This document shows, in pieces, positions 61,698 to 64,000 of a DNA stretch of 64,000 bases. The number at the start of each line of letters is the position of its first letter. Position 1 is the first letter of the stretch. The notes below the pieces were generated by a model. That model ran no database searches. It was not told where the DNA came from and worked only from the letters and a program-made list of their open reading frames with translations. The DNA comes from Loktanella sp. DSM 29012 (GTDB lineage: Bacteria; Pseudomonadota; Alphaproteobacteria; Rhodobacterales; Rhodobacteraceae). The stretch is from positions 310,001-374,000 of the forward strand of contig NZ_FOEJ01000002.1 of the NCBI RefSeq assembly GCF_900110705.1, given 5' to 3'. Made by a program: the position numbers and the translations under genes.

Positions 61698-62708
61698 TCA
61701 GGCGGCCTGCGCCATCGCAACCTCATCGGTCCGGGACTGCAGCAACAGATCGGCCAGCAGATTGTCCCAGCACGCGACAAACCGGTCTTCCAATCCGGCA
61801 GTCAGGTGACGGGCCGCCGCGATATGCCGTTGGGTCAGACTGCGATCCAGTGCCTTTGGCGATGTCTCGTCATAAAGCATGGCCCCCAATGCGGCGTGGT
61901 CGCGCAACCCGTCGATGGCCGCAGCGATCACGGGGCGACCGGCGGCCAGCGCCTCGATGGCCACCAGACCGTAGGCCTCCCACCGGGACGGCATGACGAC
62001 GGCGTCAACAGCCGCATAGGCCGCCGCCGGGGTTGCGGCAAACCCCATGAACCGAATGCGCGCGTCACCAGCGGCCAGCGCCCGCAGCGCGTCCTCTTCC
62101 CCGCCCTCACCGTAGATGTGCAGTGCGATATCGGGGTCAGGGCAGCCGCGAAATGCCGAAATCAGGTGATCAAATCCCTTTTGCGGTTCCAGCCGGCCGA
62201 TCGCACCAAAGACACGCACCGGCCCCACACGGTCAGGCACGGCGCGGAAATCACACAGGTCGACGCAGGACTGGATCGTCACCAGCCTGCCCGCATCACA
62301 CAGCTGGCGCGATGCGAACCATTCCGCCTGCGCGTGGCTGACCGCAACAACACGGTCGAACAGCGAAAAAGCCACCCGCATCAACGTCATGAACCGGGCG
62401 CGGCTGACGACATTTCGGTTCACGAAACCCTCGGTGTAGCTGTGTTCGACGTGGATCAGCGGCGTGCCAGCGTTTGCCGCGCGCAGGCCGATCAGACCGG
62501 GCAGACCGCGCCAGTTCAGCGTCAGATGCGACACGATCACATCCGCATCCAGCACAGCGGACGGAACCTTGCCGCGTTCGATCTGCTGGGTGACGTGGCG
62601 CGCACCCGCCTGCAGGCGGCCATCATTCACCAGAAAATCGACAACGCGCATCACACCGCCGGCGGTGCTGTCATCAACAAGGTGCAACACAACGGGTTGA
62701 TCGGTCAT
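61698..62708 (-). CDS. Glycosyltransferase, family 4-like (GT-B)
   Basis: A 336-residue GT-B enzyme. LHLVDDSTAGGVMRVVDFLV is at the N-terminus. The nucleotide-sugar domain has GAIGRLEPQKGFDHLISAF and the GT4 signature MPSRWEAYGLVAIEALAAGRP (E-x7-E). The cytoplasmic enzyme probably adds a sugar to an extracellular polysaccharide or lipid-linked glycan. The ATG at 62708 overlaps the stop of the preceding GT2 gene (ATGA). Part of a polysaccharide cluster leaving the window. Confidence 0.9.
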   Translation of the reverse strand: MTDQPVVLHLVDDSTAGGVMRVVDFLVNDGRLQAGARHVTQQIERGKVPSAVLDADVIVSHLTLNWRGLPGLIGLRAANAGTPLIHVEHSYTEGFVNRNVVSRARFMTLMRVAFSLFDRVVAVSHAQAEWFASRQLCDAGRLVTIQSCVDLCDFRAVPDRVGPVRVFGAIGRLEPQKGFDHLISAFRGCPDPDIALHIYGEGGEEDALRALAAGDARIRFMGFAATPAAAYAAVDAVVMPSRWEAYGLVAIEALAAGRPVIAAAIDGLRDHAALGAMLYDETSPKALDRSLTQRHIAAARHLTAGLEDRFVACWDNLLADLLLQSRTDEVAMAQAA

Positions 62709-63703
62709 GAACGTGACTCCTTTGCAGTCATGAGGGCCGAAATGGCCGAAGGTCCGGCGCTGCACAGCACTGCTGTCGCCGCCAGTGTGGTCAATGTCTT
62801 GCGGGGTTCCTCGAACAGCGGACGCCAAGACTGGCGCAGCGATTGCAGGACCAGTGTGCGCGCCCGACCTGCATCCAGATCGCTGATGGCGCGACGCGCG
62901 AGATAGCGCAGCTGATAGGCCCGTGCGATGGGGGCCACCTGCGCAAACAGCGCGGGGTCCAGTGGCGTCAGTTTCGCCACCATGTTTTCCCATGATGCCA
63001 ATTGCCGGTCAGTTGCCGCCGACAGGCCCCCTGCGCTGATGCGGTAGCGGGTCAATAGCCCCGGCACGCCCGCGAATAACCAGTCCGTTGTCAGCGCAAT
63101 GCGCATCCAGCATTCGATGTCTTCGGACTGACGAAAGGTTTCGTCGAAATACCAGTCGCGGCTCTTCTCATAGGCTGGTCTGTAGGCGATGGCATCGAAC
63201 ACGGCACGCCGGATCACCGCAGCAGACCCGTTGCCAATCGGATTACGTTTGAGGATATGGGCCGCGTCGACCCCCGACAGACGTGGTGCCTGGGTCTGCC
63301 CCAACAATGCACCGGCATCGTCGATCAGGGCAGACCCGGCGTAGCTGACACCGACCTCTGGAGAGGCATCCAGATGTGCGATATGGGCGCCCAGCTTCCA
63401 GCGTTCCCATATGTCGTCGGCGTCACAGAACCCGATCAACGGCGCGCGTGCGGCGTGAATGCCGGTGTTGCGCGCGCCCGCCAGTCCGCGATTGCGTTGC
63501 TGGATCAATCGAACCCGAGGGTCCGATTGATACGACGCGGCAATCGCGGCGGTCGCATCGCTGGAACCATCGTCGACGACGATGATCTCGAAATCGCAAA
63601 ACGTCTGTGCGAGGAGGGCAGCAAGTGTTTCGCGCAGCGTGGCAGCGACATTGAAGGCGGGTACAACGATTGTTGCTCGGGGATGGGATGAGACAGGTTT
63701 CAT
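62705..63703 (-). CDS. Glycosyltransferase family 2
   Basis: A 332-residue GT-A enzyme with TIVVPAFNVAATLRETLAAL, the VDDGSSDATAAI nucleotide-binding loop, RNRGLAGARNTGI and the DXD-like GFCDADDIWE. The C-terminal part (RAYQLRYLARRAISDLDAGR to the end) is helical with a hydrophobic tail. It resembles the C-terminus of the next gene upstream, so the two may be paralogues. It overlaps both neighbours by four bases. Sugar and acceptor unknown. Confidence 0.92.
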   Translation of the reverse strand: MKPVSSHPRATIVVPAFNVAATLRETLAALLAQTFCDFEIIVVDDGSSDATAAIAASYQSDPRVRLIQQRNRGLAGARNTGIHAARAPLIGFCDADDIWERWKLGAHIAHLDASPEVGVSYAGSALIDDAGALLGQTQAPRLSGVDAAHILKRNPIGNGSAAVIRRAVFDAIAYRPAYEKSRDWYFDETFRQSEDIECWMRIALTTDWLFAGVPGLLTRYRISAGGLSAATDRQLASWENMVAKLTPLDPALFAQVAPIARAYQLRYLARRAISDLDAGRARTLVLQSLRQSWRPLFEEPRKTLTTLAATAVLCSAGPSAISALMTAKESRS

Positions 63704-64000
63704 TTCGAAAACAGAGCCTTTGCACAGGGACGCGGCAGGACGACGGCGATCAGGGCGCCGATCAGGGTCAGCAGACCACGGCGCGGTACGTTGAAAAAAC
63801 CGACAGGACTTTGGATCAGGCCACGCAGGGCATAGCGCAGGGGCTGCAGCCGCCCTTGGCCCAGCCGCAGTGAACGGCGTGACAGATAACGCAGGTAGGT
63901 CGCATCGGCAGCCCGGCTGGGCACATGGCCGTAGCGGGCGGCGGTGGCGACAGCGATGGCACGGCCACGGGTCATTGCCATCAGGTCGGCAGACAGGCCA
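63700..64000 (-). CDS. C-terminal part of a probable glycosyltransferase (5' end beyond window)
   Basis: An open frame enters from the right edge and ends at 63700; about 99 residues are seen. [20 protein letters not shown] and the hydrophobic tail GLLTLIGALIAVVLPRP align by eye with the C-terminus of the adjacent GT2 protein. The family-defining N-terminal domain is outside the window, so the call rests on this similarity and on the neighbourhood. Its stop overlaps the GT2 start (ATGA). Confidence 0.6.
   Translation of the reverse strand, partial: GLSADLMAMTRGRAIAVATAARYGHVPSRAADATYLRYLSRRSLRLGQGRLQPLRYALRGLIQSPVGFFNVPRRGLLTLIGALIAVVLPRPCAKALFSK

Noticed and set aside
61683-62906. A 407-codon open frame antisense to the GT4 gene
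   Set aside because: The real gene has GT4 motifs and ATGA coupling; the antisense product is low in hydrophobic residues and rich in Arg, Gln and His, typical of shadow frames.
1-64000. Mobile elements, prophage, CRISPR arrays, toxin-antitoxin pairs and rRNA genes
   Set aside because: No transposase or integrase proteins, direct-repeat/spacer structures, small coupled toxin genes or rRNA sequence were seen; all long gaps are under about 350 bases.

Overview
The window is a dense, high-GC stretch of chromosome. It very probably comes from a marine alphaproteobacterium of the Rhodobacteraceae (Roseobacter group). This rests on the gene set (TrcR/DUF1013, TamA/TamB, hemC-hemE divergence, ClpS beside a SPOR-domain DD-carboxypeptidase, YcjX/YcjF-like pair), the codon use and the intergenic repeats; it is inference, as no rRNA is present. 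There are no insertion sequences, prophage genes, CRISPR arrays or rRNA operons. The longest gap without a gene is about 330 bases (20232-20561, between clpS and dacA, or about 290 if clpS starts at 20270); I recognise nothing firm in it. The next is 60863-61113, upstream of the oppA-like gene.

Bases 1-11755 are a complete-looking galactoside catabolic locus. A divergent IclR-type regulator faces an operon encoding a sugar ABC importer (binding protein and two permeases, no ATPase), a GH36 alpha-galactosidase, an SDR dehydrogenase, 2-keto-3-deoxygalactonate kinase, 2-keto-3-deoxy-6-phosphogalactonate aldolase, an SMP-30 lactonase, a GH42 beta-galactosidase and an aldose 1-epimerase. Together they describe import of a galactoside, hydrolysis of alpha and beta linkages, and the De Ley-Doudoroff (oxidative) galactose route to pyruvate and glyceraldehyde-3-phosphate. 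Galactonate dehydratase and the importer ATPase are missing from the window. An IclR-style palindrome lies in the intergenic region.

Bases 11756-21920 hold a CAU tRNA, an FAD-linked hydroxyacid dehydrogenase, heme genes (hemC, hemE, hemF), a PaiB-like protein, a SleB-like hydrolase, a small lipoprotein, a degenerate SDR, an RsmC-like methyltransferase, clpS and a PBP5-type carboxypeptidase. A TGTCA/TGACA palindrome of the CrtJ/PpsR type lies between hemC and hemE.

Bases 21939-32762 hold a Yej-type peptide ABC transporter, a membrane-anchored cytochrome c, prephenate dehydratase, an SRPBCC protein, NudC and a CpdB-like phosphoesterase. Bases 32774-41571 hold the SRP RNA with a clear promoter, rsgA, a phosphatase, dnaX, ybaB, recR, trcR, an RNase T2 coupled to a cupin, and fmt. 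Bases 41624-48515 hold a CAP-domain protein, the zinc locus znuB-znuC-zur / znuA with a palindromic operator, the YcjF/YcjX pair and truA.

Bases 48647-55230 are tamA-tamB. Bases 55316-60862 are a second peptide ABC transporter (Opp/Dpp type) with an attenuator-like hairpin after the binding-protein gene. The right end has a hemerythrin-domain protein and a glycosyltransferase cluster that continues out of the window.

Genes within an operon often overlap by 1 or 4 bases (ATGA, TAATG, TGATG). Half of the twelve convergent gene pairs end in a shared or abutting palindromic stop (CTAG, TTAA, CTAA, TGATCA). No obviously new defence or mobile system was found. The most unusual points are two SDR proteins with altered catalytic motifs, the mixed alpha/beta galactoside locus, the hemC-hemE palindrome, a dispersed 31-base intergenic repeat, and four degenerate tandem repeats of about 171 residues in TamB.
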